Positions 45,544 through 56,680 are shown, counted from the stretch's first letter. The stretch: DNA of 64,000 nucleotides from Globisporangium splendens (GCA_006386115.1 VFIW01000031.1:186001-250000); one strand, 5' to 3'. Notes: generated from the sequence alone by a model not told the origin. A program made the numbers and translations.

Positions 45544-46815
45544 ATGCCGTCCAAGCAATTCCAAGACGCTGTGCGGCCGCTGCGGCTCACGATCGCCGAG
45601 GAGATCATGATCGCCGACGAGTCCGATCGGCTGGTCGCCGAGACCGTGGCGGTGAACGAGCTCTTCATCGCGTGCGGCCGCAAGATGCCCAAGTCGGACT
45701 GGAAGCACCTGAAGACCAAGGAGAACGTCCAAGTGTACCGAGCGAGAAAGGAGGCGCAGGCTTCGTTGGAGCGCGAGTGCAGCGAAAGTGGGTACCGCAA
45801 GCGATTGAGCACGATGAGCACCGATAGCGCGTCGTCAGGCTACAGCGATGAGTCTGGGCGACGTACTGAAAGCACGAGCTACCGTAGCACCGACAGCTCG
45901 GGCTCCGACGACAGCCCGAAGATGAAGAAGATCTCCTCGTGCGATAATTCGGTCATTGGGATGTCCAAGCCTCCTGGTGCCCCACTGGTCGTGGCGACTG
46001 GCATCATCGCCGGCACGGTTGAAGACGCCGCGTTTGGAGCTGTTGCGCATACGGATCGCCTCTGGCGGCAACGCAATGCGCATCTCCGGAGCGAGTTCGA
46101 GGACACCATGACCCTCGCCCAGATTCGGGTGCCGACGCCTGAAGACCCCTTCACTTCGCTTGTCGTGAGATGGGCTGCAAAAAACATTGGTCCTCTCTCG
46201 CGAACGCGCGACTGTGTGTCCATCGAGGCCACTGGCATCGCATTGGACTCCAAGGGCGAACGGTTCGCGTACAGTGTGAAGCACTCGATCGACTGGATCG
46301 CCAGACTCCCAAGTCTCAAGCACCTCGATGTCGTGCGCGCCAAGAGCTCAATGTGCTACATCACGCGGCAATACGATGCCTCGTCGGTCGAGGTGTTCTG
46401 TCGCGGCTTTGCTGATAGTGCCTGCACCAGCGACCTCATGTGCACCGATGTGTTCCCGAATATGGTGCTCTCCTACGTGCACGTCGTCGACTGCTCGTAC
46501 GTGAGAAAGCTCGAGTGGCTCATGTACATGAAGCGCCTCAAGCGGGCGCCATCGATCCGGTCGCGTTCGGATCCAACCCATTGCACCGTGTGCTCGTCCT
46601 CGTTCTGCAAGCTGTCGACGCTCATGAAACCTTGGGTGCCATGCCAGGCGTGCGACAAAGTGATTTGCCCCAAGTGCTCCGTCGTCAAGAACCTTCCGAT
46701 GGACGTGGGCAACACCAGCGTCAAGCTCACGCCAGCGACGTTCTGCCTCCACTGCATGGTGGAAGCCAAGGAAGCGCCAGCGTGCAGCGTGGCTGCCACA
46801 ATGATGCAGGTGTAG
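45544..46815 (+). CDS. array gene 6: START-like/FYVE-like protein (subgroup III)
   Basis: 423 residues, one exon, start MPSKQFQDAVRP. N-terminal helix (RLTIAEEIMIADESDRLV...ELFIACGRKMPKSDWKHLKTKENVQVY); linker rich in Ser with SGYSDESG; START-like domain about 140-340 (LVVATGIIAGTVEDAAFG, PTPEDPFTSLVVRW, CVSIEATGIALDSKGERF, VEVFCRGF); zinc finger HCTVC, PCQACDKVICPKC, FCLHC with all eight Cys. Subgroup III is marked by ATG.I.GTVEDAAFGA.AHT and the PWVPCQAC block. First of four genes of this type in head-to-tail order. No targeting signal. Ligand and role unknown. Confidence 0.86.
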   Translation: MPSKQFQDAVRPLRLTIAEEIMIADESDRLVAETVAVNELFIACGRKMPKSDWKHLKTKENVQVYRARKEAQASLERECSESGYRKRLSTMSTDSASSGYSDESGRRTESTSYRSTDSSGSDDSPKMKKISSCDNSVIGMSKPPGAPLVVATGIIAGTVEDAAFGAVAHTDRLWRQRNAHLRSEFEDTMTLAQIRVPTPEDPFTSLVVRWAAKNIGPLSRTRDCVSIEATGIALDSKGERFAYSVKHSIDWIARLPSLKHLDVVRAKSSMCYITRQYDASSVEVFCRGFADSACTSDLMCTDVFPNMVLSYVHVVDCSYVRKLEWLMYMKRLKRAPSIRSRSDPTHCTVCSSSFCKLSTLMKPWVPCQACDKVICPKCSVVKNLPMDVGNTSVKLTPATFCLHCMVEAKEAPACSVAATMMQV

Positions 46816-49199
46816 GTGGATGGATATACATTGCCAGCGCTCCGGCAAAGCGTCCATTGCATAGCCAGTCTGGTACGCGATTTATTAAGCACGCAGCACG
46901 ACATTTGAAATTATTATCCTATATAAGAAGCATGCATTTCCTTGGAGTTTGCTTTCATCTGTAGACTCAACAATCCATCTCTTACCGACCGAGCTGCTCG
47001 GTGAGCCTTGCATGGCCCGAGGTGTTTGCTGCCATGGTATCTAATCTCTTTCGCCCACACCATCCCGTGCTCCTTTCTCTAACGCACCATCCTTTTCGGA
47101 CCAGTCAAGACAGAGCTGAGACCAATCCATCCCGATTACGTGTTGCTGGCTCGCCAGGCTGCACTTCAAGCGACTTTCAAGGACTCGAGTCGGAGCGTCC
47201 GCAGTTCCTCTCTCAGAAACTACGGTAGCAATACCTAACATTGTCAGCCACCCATTCATCTCCAATCGTTGACCCAGGCGCTCGCACCCCCACACCTTGC
47301 CGCATCATTTTGATCCTTTTATTTGAGCGCATTTGAGCCAGCTGCATGGAAAGAAGTGACGCCGAGCAAGTGCAGGTGCACGGATCGAATTTGCGGTGTC
47401 GGTTAAGTGTACACTCCAAGTCTACGGTGTCCAGTGTTGAATCTCACATGCTGCAATGTTGACTACGCTGACACATCCCCCAATTCAGCAGCGTAAACTC
47501 AACCAGGAGTTGGTTTGCATCTGCCACGTTGACTGGAGACAGTTGAGTCGTTCTTGGGCGATTTGAAGCTCCAAACATTCGCACTGTATTGGTCCGTGGA
47601 GTAAGGGTCTGTACGTTCTTCGAGTGTACGCAGCAGTTGAACACGCCGTTGCGACATCGCGACCTCGGCATCTGTTTTCGGCAAAATTAACTTTCACGCG
47701 TTCGCTTGAAGCAACCAATATCTTTAGCTGCTGAGGCGACATTGGACCAGACTGCGCATCGCTGTAATAGAAACCATCGCTGTGCCCAGCGTATCTGTCG
47801 TGTAACAAAGCATGTAGTTGCCAAAAGCGGCTACCCAACTGGTTCGCTTCAAATGGGGCTCTATGTTTTCAACTTTGCCGCACAAAGACGGCACGAATTA
47901 TTGGGCTCTGCAAAATGCTGCAAAGGAACGGCGTTGGACACTGCGTCGTGGTTTTGTCGACTGGAGCAGTTTTTTGTTGTCCAGAGGTGAACTTGGCACG
48001 AGGATTCTGCGCCAGACCTGCATAAAACAGCATTCCGACCCTCGGTCACTTTGCAGTAGCACGGATTACAAAAAGATTATGGTCTGAACAGCGCACACGT
48101 GGCTCCCACTGTTCACGATTGGCGTGGAAGTGTATGTAAAGTCCAGGATTACTCGGATCTTGTCTCGACGGGATTTAACATCACCGCAGCGCCATGCAGT
48201 AACCTTGTCCTATCCACGCTATTGCATTCAACATCAGCGAAGTGTGGTATTATCGTTTGCATCACGATCGACAGCATCTGGTGATTATAATCGTTTTAGT
48301 AGGTGCACTCGCTCGGGCGGAAAAGAACAGCAAACGGATCCTGGTGGGACGGAACTGGAGATTGATGCTGTACGCGATTGTAGGATCTACCTTCCTGAGC
48401 AGGTTCCAGACTCAAAGGCTTTGTCTGAGAAAGCCGACGGCTGTGATGTTAATGCGTCCTAGTTCGTTGAATGGACCAGAAGTTTGAGGCAAAGTCGTAG
48501 CAGTTGGGAGACCCCAAGGCGTGGACGTTGCGAAGCTGCCACTACAAACAGCGCGACGCTCCATTGTACGCCCACTGCTCACGCTTCAATTTGCACATCG
48601 ACAGATTGAGACACAGATTCGGAGCTGGTTGTGCGTTTTATTTTATTCACCATCTCGTATCCAGCGTCCAGAGTTGAGAAACTCTGGTACAGCACCAAGC
48701 GGTTGGTTTGTGTCTGATTTTACGCTCTGCGGCAGCCCTGCACAATTGCTGACAGCTCCATTTTCGTTGAAGGGTAGCCGCAAAGTGTGTCCCGTGTTCT
48801 TACTGTACCGTACTTCAGCATCTGGGTGGTACTCTCGCATCTGAACATTGATTTGTCCTTGTGCAGTGCGCAGTGCTGCCCATCTGTTTCCTTCGTCCAA
48901 TCGGCTCAGAGCCTGGACACAACATCCTTTTTACTTGCTGCGTTGTGTCGGCTATGGATGGATACAAAGGAAGAATAAGGAAAAAGATGGCACAAACAGC
49001 ATGTCCTGGCGCTCTGCATGATGCTCTTTTCTCACCATCCTCTAAGCTTGAGACGCATGCATCCACCCTGAGCACCCACCAGACCATTGCACCTACACGC
49101 ATGTCCAGCACGTATTCAGTCACCTAGGGATCTTTTAGCCATTTTGGAATTTGACTCGTGGTGCTGTTTTGCCCCAAGGAGGAGCCCCCACTCAGAAAG
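46816..49199. other. intergenic between array genes 6 and 7
   Basis: About 2.4 kb with no gene recognised. An initiator-like element lies at its right end. Confidence 0.42.
49138..49153 (+). promoter_or_regulatory. initiator-like element of array gene 7
   Basis: GCCATTTTGGAATTTG resembles the oomycete initiator plus flanking promoter region and lies about 47 bp upstream of ATG 49200. It lies upstream of another ATG-less in-frame extension, consistent with the chosen start. Confidence 0.45.
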
Positions 49200-50462
49200 A
49201 TGTCCAAAGGAGACGCACTGAGATCAATCACGCTGACAGCAATGGAGCAAGAGCTGATCGCACAGGAAGCCGATCGTGTTATCTCTGAGACGCTGACTGT
49301 CAATGAACTTTACGCCGCATGCGGCCGCCAACTCCCGAAATCTGACTGGAGACTTCTCAAAATGAAGGAGAGCTTCCAGGTTTACGGATCACGAAGGGAA
49401 CGAAGAGTACGTCCTCAACAGCAGCGCAGCGATCGCGGGAATTATACACCAAACAACACCTTTGCTCGAGATTCAAGCAGCGCCAGCTACTCCAGAACTC
49501 TCACTGCCTCGAGACAATTCAGCTATACGTCATCAGATTCAAGCGGCAGCCCGAACAACTCGAGCCCACACAGCCAGCAGTCTGTCATCGCCAAGATGAA
49601 GCCGCAACACATCCCGCTAATTGTTGCAACGGGTGTAATTCCCGGTACAGTCGAAGACGCAGCATTCGGAGCGCTCGCACACACAGAAAGTCTCTGGCGC
49701 TCCCGAGACGCGCACTTGAAGGACATGTACGCCGCCGTCAAGATTCTTGCTGTGATTCGAAAGCCCACAGCTCAAGATCCATTCCATTCGCTGGTTCTGA
49801 AGTGGTCCACCAAGAGCATCGGATCTCTCGCACGCATGCGCGACTGCGTGTTCATCGAAGCGAACGGGATCGCATTCGACTCGAAAGGTGTTCCATTCGC
49901 CTACAACTTGGTGCACTCCATTGACAATATCGCGAGGATACCTGGACTCAAGCACCTTGATGTCGTGCGTGTGAATATTTCGACGTGTTACATCTCTCGT
50001 CGATACGATCAGTCGTCGATCGAAGTCTTTTGCCGCGGGTTCGCAGATCCAGGTGTGAGTTTCTCCGAGATTGTCAGTGACCAAGTGTACCCCAACATGG
50101 TTCTCTCGTTCATCGAAGTTGTGGACTGTGCACTTGTGAAGAAACTGGTGTGGCTGATGCACAATAAGCGAAGCAACAGCGGATCCTCTGATCCACTGAA
50201 AACCTCGTCGTCTCGCCCATCTGACTGCGCAATCTGCTCAACGAAGTCCAGCGGCATCTGCAACTTGGTTCGTTCGTGGGTTCCGTGTCAGGCGTGTCGG
50301 ACCGTCGTGTGCTCGAAGTGCACTGTCGTCAAGAAGCTCCAAGTGGAGGTCAGTCGCTCCGAGATGAAGGAGAAGACCATGGCATTTTGTTTACACTGCA
50401 TAATCGAAGCGAAAGAAGCATCGACGCGTGAAGTCGCCAGCGAGAGCGTGCATTCAACATAG
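49200..50462 (+). CDS. array gene 7: START-like/FYVE-like protein (subgroup III)
   Basis: 420 residues, one exon, start MSKGDALRSITL. N-terminal helix with GRQLPKSDWRLLKMKES; linker SYTSSDSSGSPNNSS; START-like domain from LIVATGVIPGTVEDAAFGA to IEVFCRGFADPG; zinc finger DCAIC, PCQACRTVVCSKC, FCLHC. The START part from 49626 to 50053 is about 98% identical in DNA to 53519-53946 in array gene 8, while the linker and the sequence just upstream are diverged, so the middle of this gene has been homogenised by conversion. All eight zinc-binding Cys are present. Confidence 0.87.
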   Translation: MSKGDALRSITLTAMEQELIAQEADRVISETLTVNELYAACGRQLPKSDWRLLKMKESFQVYGSRRERRVRPQQQRSDRGNYTPNNTFARDSSSASYSRTLTASRQFSYTSSDSSGSPNNSSPHSQQSVIAKMKPQHIPLIVATGVIPGTVEDAAFGALAHTESLWRSRDAHLKDMYAAVKILAVIRKPTAQDPFHSLVLKWSTKSIGSLARMRDCVFIEANGIAFDSKGVPFAYNLVHSIDNIARIPGLKHLDVVRVNISTCYISRRYDQSSIEVFCRGFADPGVSFSEIVSDQVYPNMVLSFIEVVDCALVKKLVWLMHNKRSNSGSSDPLKTSSSRPSDCAICSTKSSGICNLVRSWVPCQACRTVVCSKCTVVKKLQVEVSRSEMKEKTMAFCLHCIIEAKEASTREVASESVHST

Positions 50463-53110
50463 TGAAAATCTCAGGACTCGGAGGAGATTACATAGATGGG
50501 AGCGCAAGCTCTCACGAGACTATCATTTTCATAGGAAAAAATGGTGGAGGAGAACAGACAGATAGAGTTGCAAGCTGTCAGCCAGTTTCGTCGAAGAAAA
50601 TGGCCGTGAAGACAGCAAATGTTTAATTATTGATTTGGTCAGAAGACAATTCACCCTTTCACTGCCGATACCCTTCTTGCAGGTCTTCCGTATTGTGAAC
50701 AGCCAATTCTTGGTTTCAGTCAACCGCAGCATACTGATTTATCAATACGTAAGACTTTGTGCGTGATTATTGCAATCCAGCAACCAGCTTCTGTTGATTC
50801 TCACAATCTCAAACTCTATGATGTCCAGTTTACTTGGAAGTAGGCATAATCACAGCCTGCCATGAAAACATGCAAATCGTGCATGCAGAGAAGGAAGCAT
50901 CCGGTTTTGCGACACATGAGATCGCTGTTTAGCCACGCAGCCTCGAAGGCTCTCGGCTGAGACTCATCCCATGAGAGACGACACCAGGTCGGTATCATGC
51001 AAGCTCCCGCCTGTTTGCAGCTCACTGAAAGAACGATCGCGTCCGAGATGACAACCACACGCGGGTCCAAGACGCTGGCACCTACATCTTGAAATGTACT
51101 GTAGAGTGCTGTAATAATTTGAGAGCAAGTTGCTGATCCGGAGCCGTTTGTCATGCGCCACTCTTCGGATCTCGTGCCGTTTTTCCTGGACGAGCATCAT
51201 TTTGGTTCAGTCCTCGTCTGTACGAAACACACCCCTTCGCTGGTTCGCTATCCTCAAGGTTCAACAGGCTTTCTTTGAAGTGTGCACGGTCCAGACCTCC
51301 TCTCATCAACGCCTTCACTTTGCCGAGTCGAAGAACTCGGTGAGGAAACTACACTGTGGAATGTTTTAGAAATTGAGGCCGATCTTGCTGACCCAAGCAC
51401 AGCACTTTCTTGAACTGACAGTAGATTCCTTTTGCCTCTGAACGGATTTTGTTCTTGTGGCACGAAGTTGAGAGTGGTCTGCAGCCCACGATCACGTGCA
51501 GAACAAAATTACGATGATTACGGGTCAAGTGCGCGATCATTTCCCCAGCCCACTCCGACAGATGCGACTTCTGTACACACAATAAGTGCTCGTCATCTCT
51601 CCCAACGGTTTCGAGGTGCAAGGTTTTCAGGTTTGGGCTGTTCTTGCCGAAGATGAGATGAGATTACAGCAGGAGGACTGCTCTATTGGGTTCGTCGGCT
51701 CATGTCCGCCGTCACCGGGTTGGCTGCGAGCTGTTCAACGATCCACGGTCGAGCTTTGAAAGTGAGGACGTTGCTGAAAGCGTAGGGTCCAGATCTGTGA
51801 TCTGAACGTTAAACAAATATTGGGATACGCATTCGTCAGCAACGCGGACTCTCCGAGTCTTTGTCCAGGCTGATGAGAAATCCCATCTGTCTCTCAGTTC
51901 CTGAAGATCTTCCTGATTCCAGGGTCGAGAGCAAGCTCTGCTAGTAGACACAACCCAATATTCAACGAGCATGGACACGGATCAACGTAGCAGTTGGCAC
52001 ATCGAAACTGCCAGTCTTTGCAGCGCACACACATATGAGGAAGTGCACACATATGGGCAGCGCGAAGCGTGCATGGAAGCAGGAATGGGACGCAAAGAGG
52101 TGAAACCGAATGCACAAGTGACTGACCAGCATAAAAAGAGCTCATTTCTTTCCAGATGTGTGCACTCGAGACCCGTTTCTGCCCTCCTCTCACGCAGCGA
52201 CATGACCACGTGATGGACAGCGAGCGGATTAGTCGCTTGGGTTTACAGCGCGAGCCGCTTTCCCTAAAAATGTGTCAACACTCTCCTGAGATTTGCAACG
52301 GGTACAGATTGATTTCCACTGCGACCCAAGGCAGAAGCAACTTGACCAACTTGTGTCCTTGAATGTGAGTAAAGAGGACAGGAACAGTCGCATTTAAACC
52401 AACGCGAGAAGAGGAAAAGCCTTTGATCGCGTGCAAAGCGATGAAAGGCGCATTCGAGATTATGTGGCAGTTCTTTTGCGATCGTCCCACAGTTCAGTCT
52501 TCAACTGCATACCTAGGTGTAGTACACTCCTTTTTTCTCTTTACTCTTACTTCGCTCACGATCCGTCGATCTGTTGTTAGTTTGCGCTGTTGCTTCGCGA
52601 GAAAGGAGACTCCTGTGAGTTTTGAATGTGCACTTGATTTTATTGTACTGTAGATTTGGACGCAATCGGTGGCATCGACGATCTCAAGTCCGCGACACTA
52701 TAGTACACTCCCGAGTGCACCTATCGGATAGGAATGGATACATGCACATCGTGCGTACCTCAATGTTCGAAAGGGATACCTTCGTTAAAATCTCAAAATC
52801 CATAGGTGTGGATGAACCGTCTGAAGTGCTCTACAGCTTGCACCTCGCCGCACCTTGTCGTCATCGTGTGTTCTCTCGCGAAAGTTATTCGATAAAGTGC
52901 ACTGTCCTTAGTCTCAGATTTATATACCACTGTACCCACCAGAACATTATGACATTAATATTCGAGGTAGGACAACTTTGATGCGCATCGCCCATCGCAT
53001 CTCACAATCTCCGGCAGATCCTACCCTATAATGTAGGTCATCGAGTCCCCGAACCCATCATTTTCGCTTTTGATACGCAGCAATAATCAATCGTTCAGAA
53101 CAAACTCGAG
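50463..53110. other. intergenic between array genes 7 and 8
   Basis: About 2.65 kb. No domain-bearing frame and no extra START relic recognised. An initiator-like element lies near 53057. Confidence 0.42.
53055..53071 (+). promoter_or_regulatory. initiator-like element of array gene 8
   Basis: CCATCATTTTCGCTTTT includes TCATTTTCGC, similar to the oomycete initiator, about 45 bp upstream of ATG 53111. Confidence 0.45.
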
Positions 53111-54340
53111 ATGGCGTCCAAGAGCACTGGCAACCCAGTGCGAACGATCTCTTTGACGACGAGTGAGCAAGAGATGCTCTGCGAGGATGCAAACCGCATC
53201 ATAATGGAAACGCTCGCTGTGAATGAGCTCTTTATCGCATGCGACCGTCAACTCCCAAAATCCGATTGGAAGCACCTTAAGACCAGAGAGAACATTCAAG
53301 TCTTTTGTACCCGAACAGAGTCAAACGCTCGCAGGTTATCGACCTCTAATGAAGATTCACAAGGCGGAAGCGCCGACAACTGTTCACAGCAGGCAGGAAG
53401 TCGCCAAGATCGAGTACAGAGCAATTCGCGCAGCGACAGCTCCTTTGGCTCCAGCAACAACCGCAACGACCAGTCCATTATAGCACAGGTAAAGCCACCA
53501 ACTACACCATTATTTGTCGCAACGGGTGTAATTCCCGGTACAGTCGAAGACGCAGCATTCGGAGCGCTCGCGCACACAGAAAGTCTCTGGCGCTCCCGAG
53601 ACGCGCACTTGAAGGACATGTACGCCGCCGTCAAGATCCTTGCTGTGATTCGAAAGCCTACAGCTCAAGATCCATTCCATTCGCTGGTTCTGAAGTGGTC
53701 CACCAAGAGCATCGGATCTCTCGCACGCATGCGCGACTGCGTGTTCATCGAAGCGAACGGGATCGCATTCGACTCGAAAGGTGTTCCATTCGCCTACAAC
53801 TTGGTGCACTCCATTGACAATATCGCGAGGATACCTGGACTCAAGCACCTTGATGTCGTGCGTGTGAGCGTTTCGACGTGTTACATTTCTCGTCGATATG
53901 ATCAGTCGTCGATCGAAGTCTTTTGCCGCGGGTTCGCAGATCCAGGCGGCAATTTCATCGTGGCCATGGGCGTCAACCTGTTTTCCGAAGGGATTCTCTC
54001 GTTCATCGAAGTTGTGGACTACGCACTTGTGAAGAAACTGGTGTGGCTGATGCACAAGAAGCGGCGCGCGAGTGAACCTAGCAGCTCGACCGCAGATCCA
54101 CCCCACTGCAACATCTGCTCGACAGGCTTCAGCAGTTTGAGCAACTTGATCCGTGCGTGGGTTCCATGTCAGGCGTGTCGGACCGTCGTGTGTCCGAAGT
54201 GCATTGCCGTCAAGAAACTCCATGTGGAGATCAGTCGCTCCGAGATGAAGGAGAAAGCCATGTCGTTTTGCTTACACTGCATGGTCGAAGCAAAGGAGGC
54301 ATCGACGCGTGAAGTCGCAATCACCAGCGTGGACATTTAA
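53111..54340 (+). CDS. array gene 8: START-like/FYVE-like protein (subgroup III)
   Basis: 409 residues, one exon, start MASKSTGNPVRT. N-terminal helix (DANRIIMETLAVNELFIACD, QLPKSDWKHLKTRENIQVF); Ser/Asn/Arg-rich linker; START-like domain from FVATGVIPGTVEDAAFGA to VEVFCRGF-type ending IEVFCRGFADPGG; zinc finger HCNIC, PCQACRTVVCPKC, FCLHC. It shares the conversion tract with array gene 7, and similarity remains high through the zinc finger with more differences. All eight Cys present. Function as for the rest of the array: lipid-binding-type fold, ligand unknown. Confidence 0.87.
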   Translation: MASKSTGNPVRTISLTTSEQEMLCEDANRIIMETLAVNELFIACDRQLPKSDWKHLKTRENIQVFCTRTESNARRLSTSNEDSQGGSADNCSQQAGSRQDRVQSNSRSDSSFGSSNNRNDQSIIAQVKPPTTPLFVATGVIPGTVEDAAFGALAHTESLWRSRDAHLKDMYAAVKILAVIRKPTAQDPFHSLVLKWSTKSIGSLARMRDCVFIEANGIAFDSKGVPFAYNLVHSIDNIARIPGLKHLDVVRVSVSTCYISRRYDQSSIEVFCRGFADPGGNFIVAMGVNLFSEGILSFIEVVDYALVKKLVWLMHKKRRASEPSSSTADPPHCNICSTGFSSLSNLIRAWVPCQACRTVVCPKCIAVKKLHVEISRSEMKEKAMSFCLHCMVEAKEASTREVAITSVDI

Positions 54341-55552
54341 GAATAACAACAAGTCCATGAGGACAAATAGCCACTAAATTTAGTTAGTATTAATTGATAG
54401 AGTTCACATGCAGCCACTTCAAAAGTATAGAAATAGAGTGATGTGGGACAGTCACCTGATCCAAACAATGCAAGCGGCTGTATGGTTAACGCCGACACGC
54501 AAGGTGTGGATGGAGCGAAGCCATCCAGCTGTTCCATTAAGAGGACACAACAGTCAAATCGTTCTCCTGCTCACGCAAACTTCTGAGCTCATATGGAGAC
54601 TCTCTGGGACTGGTGGCAATCTATCTACACCGGAGGACGACACCAATGCTTCTCGAGTCGAGTGATTACGGAGATCTGCCCAAATCCTAGTTGAGGAGGT
54701 ACTGTAGTGTCCACGTGGAACGCGACATCTGCGCAAATCCTAGAGGCATCCATCCAATCGATGACGACCGTGCGGTATCGGTCGCCAAACGTGAGACCTT
54801 CTCATGCGTGGTTTGGTGACTTGCAGCATCTCTATGCATATCGGCGGTTGCCTGGAAGCCAATTTGGCTTTCCAGAAGATCACGATTCGTCTCTATAGTA
54901 GCTGTGTGAGCTCAGTTCTCTCCTCAGAAGACGGTTCTAGAGCCGAGTAGTCGGATATTAGAAAACAGAAAGCCAACACAAATCATATCTACGAAATGTT
55001 CAATCAAATTCGATTCGGAATGAATGACATTGAAGCAGACTACGGTACAAAATGTAGCTAGTTCCGCAGCATCTTTGCGTTCATCTTCAGCTCGGGGATT
55101 ACAAACTATTGTTTATTTCGGTGATTATGCGTTCTTTGGCACTTTTGAGGCAGTAAACTATACTGTAATTCTCTCTGTTAACCGCAGACATGGATCGACA
55201 TGGAACGATCGGCGTAGCCTCGTTTTTTTAGCGTCCAGGTTTTCCAGGCTGCGGGAGATGTGGTCATGAAATAAAAACCAAGCTTGGCATCGGCGAGGAT
55301 CGGGGATGTTGTCTTTTTGCAACTGTGATCTCACCATCCTTGACGAATAGGTCGTTGAAGGCACTTCTGTTTATGGACTTTTTTCTGGGCATATGATCCA
55401 TTCGGATCCAGCCACATGGCTTTGCATTTCACGTTTTCCTGCTCACAGTGATATTTGCTGTGCAGTGCGCAGGCAGAGTGAGTCAACCAAGCAAAGTGAG
55501 CCATATCATCCACCCAGCGCGCCACCTAAGACGCTCCGTCACCACAACCAGG
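54341..55552. other. intergenic between array genes 8 and 9
   Basis: About 1.2 kb, the shortest head-to-tail gap in the array. No gene recognised. Confidence 0.45.
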
Positions 55553-56680
55553 ATGAAGACTCTACAGTTGAGCGTATCCGAGCAGCAGATGATCTTCGAA
55601 GTGGCTGAGCGCGTTGTTTCAGAGACCCTGGTGACGAACGAATTATTTCTTGCCTGTGATCGAAAGCTTCCAGCAACGAGTTGGATGCACGTGAGCGACA
55701 GAGACAACGTCCATATCTATCAAGCGCGGATGGGGACGACTTTCAACTGGGATGGCGCCGAGCACACCAACCTGTGCAACCAGCCCATGCCAGCAAGCGT
55801 TGCAGTAGAAAATTTCCCGATGTACATAGCGACAGAAATCATCGCTGGAACCATCGAAGACGTAGCATTTGGAGCTCTGGCTCACACCGAGCGACTATGG
55901 CGTCACCGCGATGCGCAGGTGAACGAGCCACTTTATGGCGGCAAGATTCTGACAGCGCTGCATTTACCTACACCGCAAGATCCCTTCCGCTCGCTAGTTT
56001 TGAAATGGTCGAAGAAGAGTGTCGGTCCTCTGCCCCGGGTGCAGGATTATGTGTACATCGAGGCCAACGGAATTGCGTTTGATGCGCATGGCGAGCGGTT
56101 TACATATCACTTGGTGCATTCAAGCGACGCTCTGTGCCACCTCGCAGGTCTTCAACACATCGAACTAGAGCGTGGCAACGTCTCGACTTGCTACATCTCT
56201 CGGCAGCGCGATCAACGGTTAGTCGAAGTCTTTTGTCGCGGAGTAGCAGCTGGCGAACGCTCCTTCTATACCGATGCACTGGAATCCTACTTTGCTCCCG
56301 ACACCTTTGTGTCTTGTGCTCCCATTGTGGAGTGCTCGTACATAAAGAAACTCGTCTGGCTCATGCACAAGAATCGTTTGCTGAACCAACCAAACCTGGA
56401 TAGTACACCTGCGACGTCTTCGCCCGACTCGACTCATTGCGGAGACTGCGGCACGCATTTTCTCGGCTACTCGGGTCTGGTCGCTCCATGGCTTCCGTGC
56501 CAAGCGTGTCAAAAGGTGACCTGCCACGGATGCAGTATTATCAAGACGCTCCCACTGGAAGTGAGCAGCACTGAGGTCAAGAACAAACCCGTTGCATTTT
56601 GTCGTCGCTGCGTGACTGAAGCAATTGAAACGGAAGCACGCGAGGTCGCGATCACGATGTTCCAGACGCAACACTCCTAG
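55553..56680 (+). CDS. array gene 9: START-like/FYVE-like protein (subgroup III, short linker)
   Basis: 375 residues, one exon, start MKTLQLSVSEQQ. It is the shortest member: the Ser-rich linker is nearly gone, so the N-terminal helix (FEVAERVVSETLVTNELFLACD) leads after about 45 residues straight into the START-like domain (MYIATEIIAGTIEDVAFGALAHTERLW, PTPQDPFRSLVLKW, YVYIEANGIAFDAHGERF, VEVFCRGV). The zinc finger is complete: HCGDC, PCQACQKVTCHGC, FCRRC. Last gene of the array; the region to the right holds a foldback element and then a different START-FYVE-GAF gene on the other strand. The missing linker shows it is dispensable or lost in this copy. Confidence 0.85.
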   Translation: MKTLQLSVSEQQMIFEVAERVVSETLVTNELFLACDRKLPATSWMHVSDRDNVHIYQARMGTTFNWDGAEHTNLCNQPMPASVAVENFPMYIATEIIAGTIEDVAFGALAHTERLWRHRDAQVNEPLYGGKILTALHLPTPQDPFRSLVLKWSKKSVGPLPRVQDYVYIEANGIAFDAHGERFTYHLVHSSDALCHLAGLQHIELERGNVSTCYISRQRDQRLVEVFCRGVAAGERSFYTDALESYFAPDTFVSCAPIVECSYIKKLVWLMHKNRLLNQPNLDSTPATSSPDSTHCGDCGTHFLGYSGLVAPWLPCQACQKVTCHGCSIIKTLPLEVSSTEVKNKPVAFCRRCVTEAIETEAREVAITMFQTQHS

